From Rhynchopus euleeides (lineage: Eukaryota; Euglenozoa; Diplonemea; Diplonemida; Diplonemidae), in the NCBI GenBank assembly GCA_963210315.1, contig OY723288.1, forward strand, positions 1,116,001-1,180,000: a stretch of 64,000 nucleotides of DNA. Reading direction: 5' to 3'. The notes under the pieces were generated by a model. The model saw nothing but the letters and a program-made list of their open reading frames with translations. It did not search any database and was not told the DNA's origin. The translations under genes were made by a program, and so were the position numbers. This document shows, in pieces, positions 19,978 to 30,500 of this stretch. How positions within the stretch are numbered: position 1 is the stretch's first letter; each line of letters starts with the position of its first letter.

Positions 19978-20433
19978 ATGTCCAGCGAGCACCCTGTGCA
20001 GGGCCTGCTCAACCGTGTGGAGGCACTGGAGGCAGACAAGCAGCGGCTGCTGGCAACCATCGAGCAGGAGGGGGAAGACCACCGCCGCAGGGTCAGGGCG
20101 CTGAAGGCACGCATCGCGCAGTCGGAGGCAGAGGAGGCTGAGCTGCTGCAGCAGCACAAGGAGAAGGTGCTGGAGAAGAAGCGGCTCGAGCAGGCTGCGC
20201 CACAATTCATGCTCCCCGTTGATCCGGCGAGGGTGTCGGCCCCCCACGCCCCCTACCCTGGCGACGCGGCATCGCATTTGACAGTCGGGCGTGAGGTGCG
20301 GGTGCGCGACACCCCCGATGAGGACTGGAAGTACGGTGTTGTTGCGCAGTACAGCGGCACGACTCCTCTCATCCGCCTCAACGGCTGGCAGAAGCTGCTG
20401 TCTTGGAATTTTGTCGAACCGCGTCCGGCATAG
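19978..20433 (+). CDS. small coiled-coil protein with SH3-like C-terminal module
   Basis: Encodes 151 residues. Residues ~6-75 form a coiled coil (RVEALEADKQRLLATIEQE through EKVLEKKRLEQ). Residues ~100-148 carry the compact motif VGREVRVRDTPDEDWKYGVV, then PLIRLNGWQKLLSWNFVEP. The VRVRD-x5-WK-G-V ... GW-x4-W-x-VEP pattern looks like a small all-beta, SH3/Tudor-like adaptor fold; that is an inference from pattern, not an established family name. Probably a scaffold or adaptor protein. The ATG follows the acceptor-like AG by 23 nt. Confidence 0.75.
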   Translation: MSSEHPVQGLLNRVEALEADKQRLLATIEQEGEDHRRRVRALKARIAQSEAEEAELLQQHKEKVLEKKRLEQAAPQFMLPVDPARVSAPHAPYPGDAASHLTVGREVRVRDTPDEDWKYGVVAQYSGTTPLIRLNGWQKLLSWNFVEPRPA

Positions 20434-20877
20434 CTTCACTCCGGGGTAGGGGGGAGGGGGGGGGGGGGAAGGGGCAGACAGCAACAGAGGAAAAGGGTTT
20501 GATTTGATGCGGAGGGGGTATCGCATTAACGCGCTGCAGATGATCCGTGTGCTCCACACCACCAAATTTTCCACGTTGTTTGTGTATATGCGGTCTTCTG
20601 CCTCTGGGTGCCCGCCATCCCGATGCAGACGCCTTCGGTGTATTTAGAGGGATAAACCCCCAGACAGATGGATCGCCCTCCGCTTCCCTTACCCTCCTTC
20701 CGAGCATAGAGTGAACATAAAGTAGAGACCGACGCCGTTTTGATCTTTTTTTCCCACTTCCTCCCACCTCTACCTTCACCCCCGCCCCCCTCACCCCCCC
20801 CCCCCTCGTCACCCCACGTATTCCCCTGCATCCAAACCCCATCAGAGGGTGAATGGGCGATTGTTTCGCCAACGGCG
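20434..20877. other. intergenic region, no gene seen
   Basis: A G-run at 20450-20469 and a C-rich tract at 20780-20810 leading to the next acceptor AG (20844-20845). Confidence 0.5.
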
Positions 20878-22341
20878 ATGGGATCCAGGCCCCCCCTTGC
20901 TGCGGTGGTGGAGGCGCTTCTGCATGCCGGCGTCTCCCTCGACCCCTCTGATGCAATCCCTCCGGGAACGGAGGAGGGGCTGGACGCTGAAGGGGGGCAG
21001 CCTGGGGCAGCCGCCGCCTCCTCCTCCACCTCCGGGGAAAACCAACAGCGGCAGAAACCGCAGCAGCAGCAGAGACGAAGCGACCTGTCTGCCCTCTGCC
21101 TCCCGATGTGGCTCCGGTTTCTCCACGACGTGCTTCTCCTGCGCGCGACCTGCCGCCTCGGCGACCCTGCCGCAGGGGCCCTGCTCCGCCTGAAGAGCGA
21201 GCCTCTCTTCAGCAGCTTCGCCCCACACACCTCCGCCTCCCTGCGCTGCCGGAAATTCTGCTGGGATTCGCTTCTCTCCCTGGGCTACCCCGGTACCTCA
21301 CAACTCCTCCCGGCCCTCCTAAGCTGCGGTGTGGGCACCAGCGATCGGGGGGACGGAGGTGCTGGCGAGGCAGTCGCCGCCATCGCATGGGCCATCGGAA
21401 CAGCCCCGGAGTCGCGGTGGGTCGGAGGCACGCAGCACGACGCTGCCACCCCTGCTTCCGCCGCACCGCCTCCAAAGCCTTTTGCGGTGCTGCCGCGTGC
21501 GGTGTGTGGTGGGTCGGGAATACGCCTCACCTCCACCCTGTCAGACAGCCTTGTCTCAGCTGTGCGTCGGATCTACCTCACCGCAAACCAGCTAGCAGGG
21601 ATGGAGGCGGCACAGGCCAGGCAGGCGGTGCGCCTGGGGGAGCTGATAGAGGCCTGTGTCACCCAATCCCCCGCCGAGCCGCACGCCGCAGCCGCCGCGG
21701 CGGTCGCCGCCATGCTGGCCCACAGGCGGGAGGAGCGAGCCAGGGGGAAGAAGAAGAATGGCAAAAGCCCTCACCAGACACAGGGCGCTGCTGGAGAGAC
21801 GGCAGCCCCCCACGCCACCACCGCACACCACCGCGAGGATCTGGGGAGAGCTGTGCTGCAGCTGCAGGTGCTGATGCCACGGCTGCCGGGTGCTGTTGAA
21901 GGGGGAGGAGGAGGTGGGGGCAGCGGTGTGGCGGATGCGGCTGCAGCGCTGGCTGCGATCGACTCTGCGCTGTGCACCCTCGAGAGGCCTGCCGTGCTGT
22001 TCTCCATCAAGCGGGCGTGGAGAGAGTATAAAGCGAGCCTGTCTCCTGAGAGGTTTCAGGCCCTACGCCCTGTGCTGGTTGCGCGTCGGAAGCAGCTGTC
22101 GGAGACGCTGCACCGCCGCAGCTGGTTTGCGCACATCTCGCAGCTGCAGCAGCGGTGCCAGGAGGGGGGGCGGGACTCGGAGGAGGTAGCGGCGGTGGCG
22201 CCACAGCCCCGCTGCCACGCGGAGGTCGGCAACCCACCCCACATGCTGCCCCCCCCCGTCCTGCAGTCCGACGACGCCGTTCTGCAGCGCCTCCTCGCCC
22301 TGAAGGACGCGCTCCCCCCGCAGTTCGACATCAAGCTGTGA
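20878..22341 (+). CDS. conserved-looking protein of unknown function (487 aa)
   Basis: Encodes 487 residues starting MGSRPPLAAVVEALLHAG. After a low-complexity Ser/Gln stretch (~40-65) comes a helical region (WLRFLHDVLLLRATCRLG; then FSSFAPHTSASLRCRKFCWD, LLPALLSCG, AVAAIAWAIG) and further helices, ending in a basic region around residues 365-430. The succession of W, R-W and LL-G positions faintly recalls the N-terminal domain of augmin subunit HAUS6, but the similarity is too weak to name it. Single exon. If the acceptor is at 20844-20845, an out-of-frame ATG at 20853 precedes the proposed start. The next gene begins only 167 nt downstream on the same strand. Confidence 0.78.
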   Translation: MGSRPPLAAVVEALLHAGVSLDPSDAIPPGTEEGLDAEGGQPGAAAASSSTSGENQQRQKPQQQQRRSDLSALCLPMWLRFLHDVLLLRATCRLGDPAAGALLRLKSEPLFSSFAPHTSASLRCRKFCWDSLLSLGYPGTSQLLPALLSCGVGTSDRGDGGAGEAVAAIAWAIGTAPESRWVGGTQHDAATPASAAPPPKPFAVLPRAVCGGSGIRLTSTLSDSLVSAVRRIYLTANQLAGMEAAQARQAVRLGELIEACVTQSPAEPHAAAAAAVAAMLAHRREERARGKKKNGKSPHQTQGAAGETAAPHATTAHHREDLGRAVLQLQVLMPRLPGAVEGGGGGGGSGVADAAAALAAIDSALCTLERPAVLFSIKRAWREYKASLSPERFQALRPVLVARRKQLSETLHRRSWFAHISQLQQRCQEGGRDSEEVAAVAPQPRCHAEVGNPPHMLPPPVLQSDDAVLQRLLALKDALPPQFDIKL

Positions 22342-22467
22342 TGGCGCGGCGTGGTGGAGATGTGGGCGGGGCTCCCCCCAACCACTCCAACCCACCCACC
22401 CTTCTGCTTTTGCCACCCCACCCACCCCCCAACCGCACCACGCCGCCACCCCCACGCCACGCCACGC

Positions 22468-22469
22468 AG
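22468..22469 (+). promoter_or_regulatory. putative spliced-leader acceptor AG
   Basis: CCACGCCACGCCACGCAG precedes the ATG at 22509 by 39 nt. Together with the short spacer after 22341 it fits trans-splicing of a polycistronic transcript. Confidence 0.45.
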
Positions 22470-22508
22470 GGTGGCGGGGTGGGAGCGTGTTGGGGAGGTG
22501 TGGGGGTG

Positions 22509-22739
22509 ATGCCAGGAGGCGGCAGCAGGAAGCGCCTCCGCGATGAGCTCGAAGAGGCGTTCGGCAGCGCCGTCGCACCGCACTGCGCTCTGGAGGCTGG
22601 GGTGCGCAGCGCGGTGGAGGCAAAGCTTGCCCGGCTCCAAGATGGATACGCCGAGCGCCTCCCCGTTGCGGTCCACGCCGTTGTGGAGGCTGGGGCAGAC
22701 CCTGCAGCGGTGATACGTACCCCCACACCGCTCCCACCC

Positions 22740-22770
<31 letters not shown>

Positions 22771-23822
22771 CTCTCTGCGTCTGGCTCGCCTTCCGCACCT
22801 CACGCGGCGACGCCATCGCTCCGCACGACATCCTGTCGCGCGTCCTCCTCGGGGATACGGAGGTCTGGTCAGCTCCCGACCTCCCCGACACCACCACAGA
22901 CCCCCCACGCCCCGTCCTGCTGCGCCTGCCGCACAGCCCCGGGCAGGGCACCCTGCGCCTGCTGCTGCAGCTGCCGCACACAGCACCCCTCTTCCGCCTG
23001 AGGCTGCGCAGTGCAGCCCTGCAGGAGCGGCTCCTGAAGTGGCACGGCCTGGCTGCCGCATCCGGCATCGGGTGGCAGGGCAGCAGCATGCAGGACATCG
23101 CCTCTGCCCTGCTGCGGTATGCAGAGGACGAGGGGCTGCTGCAGCGCGGTGGTGGAGGCGCCCCGACCCAGGTGCGGCTGGACCCCCTGCTGCGCGAGGA
23201 GTTCATGGTGCCGGAGGGTGTCGGGAGTGTCCCCGCCGCAGACCTGGTGCTGGCGCTGTCCGGGTCGGGGCTGTTCTCCGCAGCAGGCAGCAAGGTGGCC
23301 TCCCCGGAGCCGTTCCCCCTGCGCGTGCCCTGCGGGGGGGGGCATGTTGCGGCGGATCTGCCGGGGTGTGTGGCGCGCCCGCTCAGCCCGGAGGCGGCGG
23401 AGGCGAGGCTCGGGCCCCACGAGCGTGGCATCTGGGAGTGCCAGAGGCAGCACGCCGCGGCGGTCGGGAGGATGTCGGATGCGCTGCGCGAGCTACTGCA
23501 GAAGTGCCGTGCCTCGCAGGCGCGGCTCAGCACCTACAACGCATGGTCCGAATCTTCAAACCTCGCGATGCACTCCGTTGTCAAGCGGTGGCTCTCAGAG
23601 CTTCTGTCCGCTGCCCTGGGGGAGGAGGGGGAGGGTGGAGAGGGTGCTGCTGGCAGTGTCCGGCCAGCCGTGTCGGCGGCAGTGGCCAACTGCGCGAGGT
23701 TCTGCCCTCCCGGTTGCCCTCCGGGGGTTGGGGGGGTGGGGGGGCGGGGTGCCGTTCGATCTGCCAGACCTCCCAAAGGTGGTGCGAAAGAAGGGGGTGT
23801 GGCGGAGGGCCGTGGGGTGTGA
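22509..23822 (+). CDS. SWIB-domain protein resembling SMARCD/BAF60 (Swp73/Rsc6) chromatin-remodelling subunits
   Basis: Encodes 437 residues. It starts with a basic segment (SRKRLRDELEEAFG), then a poly-Ser run encoded by a (GCA)10 repeat near residue 80. After a beta-rich segment, residues ~175-260 resemble a SWIB/MDM2 fold: SSMQDIASALLRYAEDEGLL, then VRLDPLLREEFM and SVPAADLVLALSGSGLFS. As in BAF60 proteins this is followed by a short hydrophobic segment (FPLRVPC) and a helical region with spaced W/F positions (RGIWECQRQHAAAVGRM; HSVVKRWLSELLS) comparable to the C-terminal helices of that family. BAF60 proteins are core SWI/SNF-type subunits that contact sequence-specific regulators. The match is by pattern and order, so moderately sure. 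The C-terminus is Gly/Pro-rich and low complexity. Confidence 0.68.
22741..22770 (+). repeat. (GCA)10 microsatellite coding for poly-Ser
   Basis: Ten GCA units inside the SWIB-like gene, read as AGC (Ser) in the coding frame. Length polymorphism is likely. Confidence 0.92.
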
Positions 23823-24640
23823 AGCGGTGGTGGAGGGCAGAGGGTATATCTCATCTATTTTGTTTTTTTTCACTCTTTTCACTCTGGGGACGATTTGTGG
23901 TGCCGCGCGCCCCCCGGCACACACGGTTTGGCACGGGGGCGGGTGGTCCCCCCCTCCATTGTCGCGTATGGAATTGAGAAACGATGGGCCTCGATGATAG
24001 AACTATCGAACCATGGCGACCTGGCATGCACAGACCTCGCCCCCCCGCCCCCCCCCCACCTTCCATCCCCCCCCTACCACATCTCGCAGATTGCCGAGCC
24101 TGGCATCACCACCGCCGCCACCACCACCACCCTCCTGCAACACCCAGGGAAATACAAAGCACAACGGAGGGCCAGACGAGAGGCGTGCGAGAGGGGAGGG
24201 GAGGGGGGTAGGGGACAGGACAGTGAGTCCCCCGTACCCACTCACCGCCCACACACACACACACCCCCACCCCCATCCCCCCCACCCCCCACCTATTTTA
24301 TACGCCCCCATCCTACACAAAAACCAGAACCAAGCATTGCCGTGTGTGAGTGAGAACGTGGAGGGGGGTGGTGGTGGTGGTGGTGGTGGTGTAGGGGGCG
24401 AGTTCACCAACTCCCCTCCCACCCCCACCCCCTACGGCCCCCCCCCCTTCCCCTCCATTGTGTGACACACACCTTCATAGATTCAAAAAAAATACTGACT
24501 CACAGCTCCCCCCCCCTCCCCCCCGCGCTTCTCTCCCTCACACCTGTTATACATCACCCTCTCCCTCCCTCTCCCCCCCCCCCCCCCCCCACTTTCCCCC
24601 GTCTCTCTCTCTGTCTGTTCTGTCTGTCTGTCTTTGTTTC
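23823..24640. other. intergenic region, no gene seen
   Basis: Very rich in CCCACC, GGT and CA simple sequence, ending in a CT-rich tract (24541-24640) that serves the next acceptor. Confidence 0.55.
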
Positions 24641-24642
24641 AG
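24641..24642 (+). promoter_or_regulatory. putative spliced-leader acceptor AG (MLO gene)
   Basis: A ~60-nt pyrimidine tract ending GTCTTTGTTTCAG, 42 nt before the ATG at 24685: the clearest acceptor in the window. Confidence 0.6.
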
Positions 24643-24684
24643 CCGCTCTCCCCCATTTTCTCTTCATCCATCCACACACACGCA

Positions 24685-26067
24685 ATGCCTCCGACCCGGC
24701 TTTCCACCGCGGCGCGGCGCGGGTCATATGGGCTGCTGTTCTGGATGATGCTCGGGCTGTGCTGTGACACCGCCTTCGCAGCCGGGAGCATATTCAACCT
24801 GGGTGAGGACCTGTTGGACCACCCCTGGAGGCTCGGTGGCATGTTCATCACTGTCATTGCGATCAGCGTGGCGCACGAGCTGTTCTTCGAATGGCTGGAC
24901 CGCAAGGTGCAGAGCAGCAGCGGGAAGAAGCTGAAGGCACACCTCGAACACGAGGTGATGAACCTGGGTCTCATCGGGCTGTGGCTCACGTTTGTCGACG
25001 CCATGGGTGTCACCAGCAAGGTGTGGTCCTCCACCCTCTTCCACTACACCCACTTTGTGCTGTTTGTGATGATGGTTATCCTCATGGGGCTCACGGGGAC
25101 CCTCCTCGTCACGATGAAGATTGTGTGGAAGACGTGGGTCCGGTATGAGCGGTTCTGGCGTCTCGTCGTGGACGACCCTGACATGCCTCAGGAGCAGAAG
25201 GAGCTCACCCTCGCAATCTACTGGGAGCGGAACCAAAATGCGAAACGAATGGTGAACTGCCTCAAATATTTCAACACGACCATCCCCGACAAATGCCACG
25301 AGGTGGAGTTCACGCGATACCTCCAGAAGTCACAGCGGAGGTGGCTGCTGCGCCTCCTCCACCTTAACAAGTTTGCGTGGCTCTCCCTGGTGGCGGTGAT
25401 CCTGCTGATCTCCCTCATCATGGACACCAACGCCGACAGGCTGAAGAAGGAGGGTGCCCTGGACATACTCTACTTCGTCTTCGCCGTGGGGTGGGGCACC
25501 CTGATCGTGCTGATGGGGATCATGGCGAAGACGATCCGGTCTTTCCGGAGGTTCTGCGAGGAGATCGACGTCACAACACTCAGCATCAGCAACTACTACA
25601 GGGAGGGGGATCCGAACCCGAATCTGAAGGAATACTTCTGGTTTGGGAGGCCCCAGTTCACCGTGCAGCTGCTGCAGATCGTGATGCTCTACCAGGTGTT
25701 CTATATGGCGATCGTGATAGTCAACATCGTGCCGGCTGCGTACAAAATCCCCCTGGGGTGGGTGTTGGTTATCTCCTCGCTGGTGCCCACCATTGCTATT
25801 TTCGGGTTCCTGCTCCCAGCGATGATGCCTCCCTTCACCTGCCTGGCCTCCCTCGGGTGCTTCCTGGACCTGAAGCTGCTGGAGGACATGGTGCAGAACG
25901 CGGAGCGGGAGGTGGTGCGCCCGCGCTCCCTCGAGGCGAAGGAGCTCACCACCCTCCACGTCGCACAGCAGCTGTCGCAGCAGCGTGCAGTGTCGCCGGC
26001 ACTCCCTCTGACAATGGCATCCTCATCGGGCTATATGTCACCCCTGCTCAACACCCCTGACTGCTGA
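24685..26067 (+). CDS. MLO: MLO-family multi-pass membrane protein
   Basis: Encodes 460 residues with an N-terminal signal/anchor (LLFWMMLGLCCDTAFA) and about seven further hydrophobic segments: ~52-70, ~94-110, ~118-147, ~232-250, ~265-285, ~330-360 and ~365-390. MLO hallmarks are visible: VAHELFFEWLDR at the first helix exit, EVMNLGLIGLWLTF, the FTRYLQKSQRRW loop and especially EYFWFGRPQFTVQLLQIVML, matching the FWFGRP block before a late helix. Plant MLO proteins act at the plasma membrane in cell-surface and calcium signalling; the family also occurs in scattered protists. The usual long C-terminal calmodulin-binding tail is short here (~75 residues). The ATG is the first after the acceptor AG. 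Function in this organism is unknown; the family call is fairly firm. Confidence 0.85.
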   Translation: MPPTRLSTAARRGSYGLLFWMMLGLCCDTAFAAGSIFNLGEDLLDHPWRLGGMFITVIAISVAHELFFEWLDRKVQSSSGKKLKAHLEHEVMNLGLIGLWLTFVDAMGVTSKVWSSTLFHYTHFVLFVMMVILMGLTGTLLVTMKIVWKTWVRYERFWRLVVDDPDMPQEQKELTLAIYWERNQNAKRMVNCLKYFNTTIPDKCHEVEFTRYLQKSQRRWLLRLLHLNKFAWLSLVAVILLISLIMDTNADRLKKEGALDILYFVFAVGWGTLIVLMGIMAKTIRSFRRFCEEIDVTTLSISNYYREGDPNPNLKEYFWFGRPQFTVQLLQIVMLYQVFYMAIVIVNIVPAAYKIPLGWVLVISSLVPTIAIFGFLLPAMMPPFTCLASLGCFLDLKLLEDMVQNAEREVVRPRSLEAKELTTLHVAQQLSQQRAVSPALPLTMASSSGYMSPLLNTPDC

Positions 26068-26660
26068 GGGTCAGGGCATGAGTAGGGCACGTGAGGTGTG
26101 CAGTGCTAGCGGGGGGTGTCCTGCATCCACCCCCCTGCCCCGAGTGCCAGATTGTCAGTCAGCTCTGGGTCTGTTTATGATAGTGGGGGTGGTGGTGGTG
26201 GCCTAGGGGTGTGTGTGTGTGTGCCCCTTGGCATTCGTTTACCCAAGTTGCCCAAGTGTGCTAAATAATCGGGTCGTCTCTCAAGCGGGGTGGGATGGGA
26301 TAGGGGGGGGGGGAGTGGAGACACGAAGACTGGGATGAGAGGTGTGTGATTTACTTCACAGAGCCGGGTATTTCGCCCCCCCACCCCCCCACCCTTCCAC
26401 AACAACAAACCCCTCTCTTCCTCCCTCCCAACCGCATGCCCCCTTCACACGTGTCTGCCTCCCCCTGGGTTACGACACAGACGTAGTGCACTCTGTGGCA
26501 TAGTGATTGGTTTTGGACAGTACTCTGTACTCTCGACTTTGCTCTGATCTCGCCGTCACAGAGTTCCCCTGCTCCACAATCTTAGCGCAAAAAAAAATTG
26601 GGGTTTCCGCATTCGTGATGATGCACGCGAGTGGCATCTTTTTTTGTTAGAAAAATTGTA

Positions 26661-26758
26661 AGGGGGTCTTCGCTGGCAGTTATCCTCCCTCAAACTCCGT
26701 CAGTTTTCAGCTAATTTAACAGGGAATTCACCAAAACGCTCCGTAGCGAAGACCCCCT
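26661..26758. repeat. short inverted-repeat element, 14-bp arms
   Basis: AGGGGGTCTTCGCT (26661-26674) and its exact complement AGCGAAGACCCCCT (26745-26758) enclose ~70 bp. Size and form suit a tiny foldback or MITE remnant; no clear target duplication. Confidence 0.65.
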
Positions 26759-27207
26759 AACGAAGCGAATATTCACGAAGACTACTCTCTTCTTCAGAAA
26801 CCCCCTTGATTTTCCATTCACTCTCGACGCTCAAACCCCCCTCTCTCGCCTCGAAGACACCATGGGCCGGGAACCCCGTCACCGGCACCCCTCCCTGACC
26901 ACCCCCAGGCGACGGGGGAGCGTTCTCTCCTGGGGGGCGGGCCGGAGTTAGGGCATGGGCAACGGGAGGAGCGAGATGGATACATCGCAGTATCCGTTGG
27001 TGAGTTGCGTTTCTGTTTGGGTTTACGGGGGGTGGGGGTGGTGAGATGGGTGTTGGAGGGGGGGGCTCACCAGTGTGCCTTGTGTATTCCAACCTGTCTG
27101 CAGTTTCCCCTGCTGTTTGCGGAGGGAGGGGGGGGGGTTGGGTGAGTCGAGGTGTGTCAGTGCAATCCGAGACAGGCCGTAGCCCCACCTCCCCCCCACC
27201 CCCCATT

Positions 27208-27306
27208 CTGCCTTGTACAACATATCTGGTGTAGTGACGACAAAAAGGACTAACATTGCGAGAAGGTGCTGGGAGATTTACTTTTCCATTCCCTCTCGAC
27301 GATCAA
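27208..27306 (+). repeat. dispersed ~95-bp repeat upstream of the HECT gene, copy B
   Basis: Matches 14570-14668 over its length with roughly one mismatch per ten bases, same orientation relative to the next gene (ATG 275 nt downstream; 207 nt for copy A). Confidence 0.82.
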
Positions 27307-27564
27307 ACCCCCCCCCCATTCTGCCTCCGCAACAACACACCGCACTTCACACCTCCTCCGCACTTCCCCCACCCCACCCCACACCACACCACCCCCTCCG
27401 ACAGTGCCCAGTTCCCCACCCTACCCAACACCCCACCCCTCCCCACCCCACCCCCTTGGGGGGGGGGTTGGGTGGGGGGGGGGGTGGTGGTGGTGGCGGA
27501 GGAGGGTGAACAGGCAACCCAGCACACGTTTTCCCCGCCACTCCTCCTCCTCCGCCTCCTCTGT

Positions 27565-27566
27565 AG
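27565..27566 (+). promoter_or_regulatory. putative spliced-leader acceptor AG (HECT gene)
   Basis: CTCCTCCGCCTCCTCTGTAG, 15 nt before the ATG at 27582. Confidence 0.55.
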
Positions 27567-27581
27567 GCACCTGGCGGAGGC

Positions 27582-30500
27582 ATGCAGTTTGACGGGCCGT
27601 CGAAGGGGAAGGAGAGCGCTGCGGCAAGCGCGAAGAGGGAGAGAGAGCAGAGGCGGCAGAGGAAGAGGGAGGAGGATGCGGCATGCGCGATTGGGAGGTG
27701 GTGGCGGAGGGTGTGTTCCCGGAGGCAGGCGATGCGGGGCCTCCGGGAGGCGTACGACGCGGAGGTTGCGAAGCATTTTGAGGACAGCAGCAGTGTCGCG
27801 GCCCTCAAGCTCCGCCCGATGAGAGTGCAGCTCCCGCACCGCGATGGCATCCTCGCAATGGCCACACTCCTTATGCGGAGCATCCCGCCTGCGAGATGCC
27901 GCCGGCACCCCCCACACCTCGACCTCCCTGAAGATGCCTGCCTCTTTGTGTTTCGTCTGGTCTCCACATCGATCAGCCGCCCTTCCGCCGACCACAGCTT
28001 CTCCGCTGCCATTTCGGACCCCCGCTTCGCCCACTCGTGGCCCGCCTGCACGTCGCGGCTTCTGGTTGCTGCGGAAGGGCTCCTCCTCCTCTACCTGCAA
28101 ACCGCGTCGCGCGTCAACTTCCTGACAGTTCTCAAACTCCTCCTGGATGTGACAACCGTCCGGACCTGGGCCTTCCTCCGGCAGGAATCCCCCGATGCGA
28201 AGCAGCGCACCCTGCAGGCCGCAGCGGTGGCCCTCCCGCAGCTCCTCGGCTCCATCACAAACCCTGCCATGTTCTCCGCCATCGCGGGGTTCTTCGCGTC
28301 GCCCCTCCACTCAACCTCGGCGGATGATGTCGTCACCGCGGCTGTCATCTCCCTCTGCACCCGCCTCGCCTCGGCGAGCCCCGCTGGGGCTGCCCTCTTC
28401 GTCACCCATGTCCTGGCATCTGTCTCAGGGCTCCGTTCGAAGCTCACAAAAGATGCCTACAACACCCTCACAGGCGACAGGAGGCTGTGGGAACGCGCCT
28501 TCGCCTTCATCCAGAGCTCAGACCTCCGCTGCCCAGAGGCGCTCAGAAAGGGTGGTGGCGGTGGCAGCTCCACTGCAGCAGCGGCAGCAGCGCCTGCATC
28601 CCCGGAGAAGGGCAGCGACGCACTCCTTGCCACAGTGGGTACGCCTCCCCAGGGCTGCCTGGAGGGTGGTGCCACAGGGGGGGGTTCCTGTTGGCCTCTG
28701 GGGTGCCTCGTGGGGAACGTCCTGGAGATCGGGCGGTGCGTCGCACGCTCGCAGCCCGGCGTGACGCAGCAGTGGGGCGCTGCGGTGTCGAGGCTTGTGG
28801 AGTGCGTCCCCCCCAGGTCGGAGATGGCGCGCCGCCTCGATGAAAACGCCACGTTTGCAACGCAGCTCCGCCTGCTCTGGGACCACCACACACTCTCCCT
28901 CCTCTTCCAGGGCCTCCTCGACGGACATGGCGAGGGGAACAGCAACCCTGCAGCCGGAGGCATCCACAGGGCCAGCAGCATCTTCTCCCACATGCGATCC
29001 CAGAGGCCCGTCGCTGGCGGGGCAGGCGGCGCTTCCCCGCTGCCCCCCCGAATGGGCGCGGCGCACACCGCCTCCGTGTCAGCCGCTGTTGCGGCGATTG
29101 CGCTGTCCGCGGGGGTGACGGTGTCGGAGGTGCCCTTCCGCCCCCCCCTGCTCCAGAGCTGGGAGGCCCCTCCATGGCTCCACGCATGCCGCCTCTTCAA
29201 CGGGTTGGTCTATTCCTTCGATCCGAACAGTGCGATCAACGCCCTCGCGTCGCACCCACACCTTGTGACTGCGTTGTGGGATCACATTGTCTGCAACGCA
29301 TTTTCCTTCAACGCGTTTGTCGTGGGGGAGTGCCTGCCTTCGGGTCTGCCTGATGATGACAAATCACCGCAGCAGGACAGCCCTGAAGAGGCACCGGGTG
29401 GGGCGGAGGGGCGTGAGAGTGCCTTCGCGGAGTCCGCAGGGCACACACTGCTCCTCTTCCTCCACTGCTACGACCATCTCCTCGCCGTTGCGGGGGATGC
29501 AGAGTTCTACGGGATGCAGCTGCCGTTCCGCCTGACGTGCGTCTCCTCCATGGTGTCGCTGTTTGCGAAGCTGGCCTTCCGCCTGATGTGGGAGGGGCAG
29601 CCAGGCGCCACATCGCAGGCTGCGTCTGTCACGCCTTTTGAGAAGCAGAGGGGGAATCTCTACACGAGGCTGCTGCTGGAGTCGAGGTCTCTCCTGCAGA
29701 AGCTGCAGCAGAGGAACACGCGACGCGTCTTCTGCCCCCCGTCGAACTGGCAGGTGGAGGATTTCAAACAGGCGCGCGGTTTCAACTTCGCGCATGTACT
29801 GAAGTATCTCAACGACAACATCAGCAACAACCCCTTTGAAAACCTCTTCGGAGTCCTCCGCGAGCTCACCACAGAGATGATGCAGAGCGCCGACCCTCTC
29901 GAGAGGCATTTTGGGGATATATTTGGGAATCTTAGATCTCTCTTCTCTGGGCTGCATGATGTGTACCGGAGGCCGTCTGTCGAGGCCTGCTCCGTCACAA
30001 CGGATGAGGGTCTCCAGAGGTATCAAGCTGTGATCGCGTCGATGCCCTATATCGTCAGCTATACGGAGAGATTGGAGTATCTCAGGTGTCTTATCGAAAG
30101 GGATAGGCAGGCGAACCACGCGTCTGATGTGAAGTTTCCGATCACAGTGAGGCGGCCCCACGTGCTTCTGGATTGTATGAGGGAGTTTTACCGGATAGAG
30201 CATGCCGCGTCGCATGCAGGTAAGCTCCACCTGAAGGCGCAGCTGCATGTCAAGTTCCTCAACGCGGAGGGCGTCACGGAGGATGGGATTGACGAAGGGG
30301 GTCTGTTTAAAGAGCTGCTTGAGATCGTCATCCGGAAGGCCTTTTCGCCGGAGCTGGGCTTCTTCGTGGAGACGGATGGCAACGCCGACGGGTCCTACGC
30401 GGGGAAGCTGCACCCCAACCCCAAGTCGTGCAGCGCGCAGATCGAGTCGATGAAGAACGAGAAAAACGCGGACATATTCGCCTTCTACAACAGGCTTGGG

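Larger units (their letters stand above)
26068..27564. other. intergenic region with inverted repeat and dispersed repeat copies
   Basis: Holds an inverted repeat at 26661-26758, a partial gene-upstream repeat at 26793-26835 (TTCACTCTCGACGCTCAAAC), the full copy at 27208-27306, and C/G-rich runs near 27440-27490. No gene seen. Confidence 0.5.

Noticed and set aside
20878-22341. naming the 487-aa protein HAUS6/augmin
   Set aside because: Only a few aligned W/L/G positions; insufficient without a profile search.
22331-23533. 400-codon open frame on the - strand
   Set aside because: Antisense of the SWIB-like gene.
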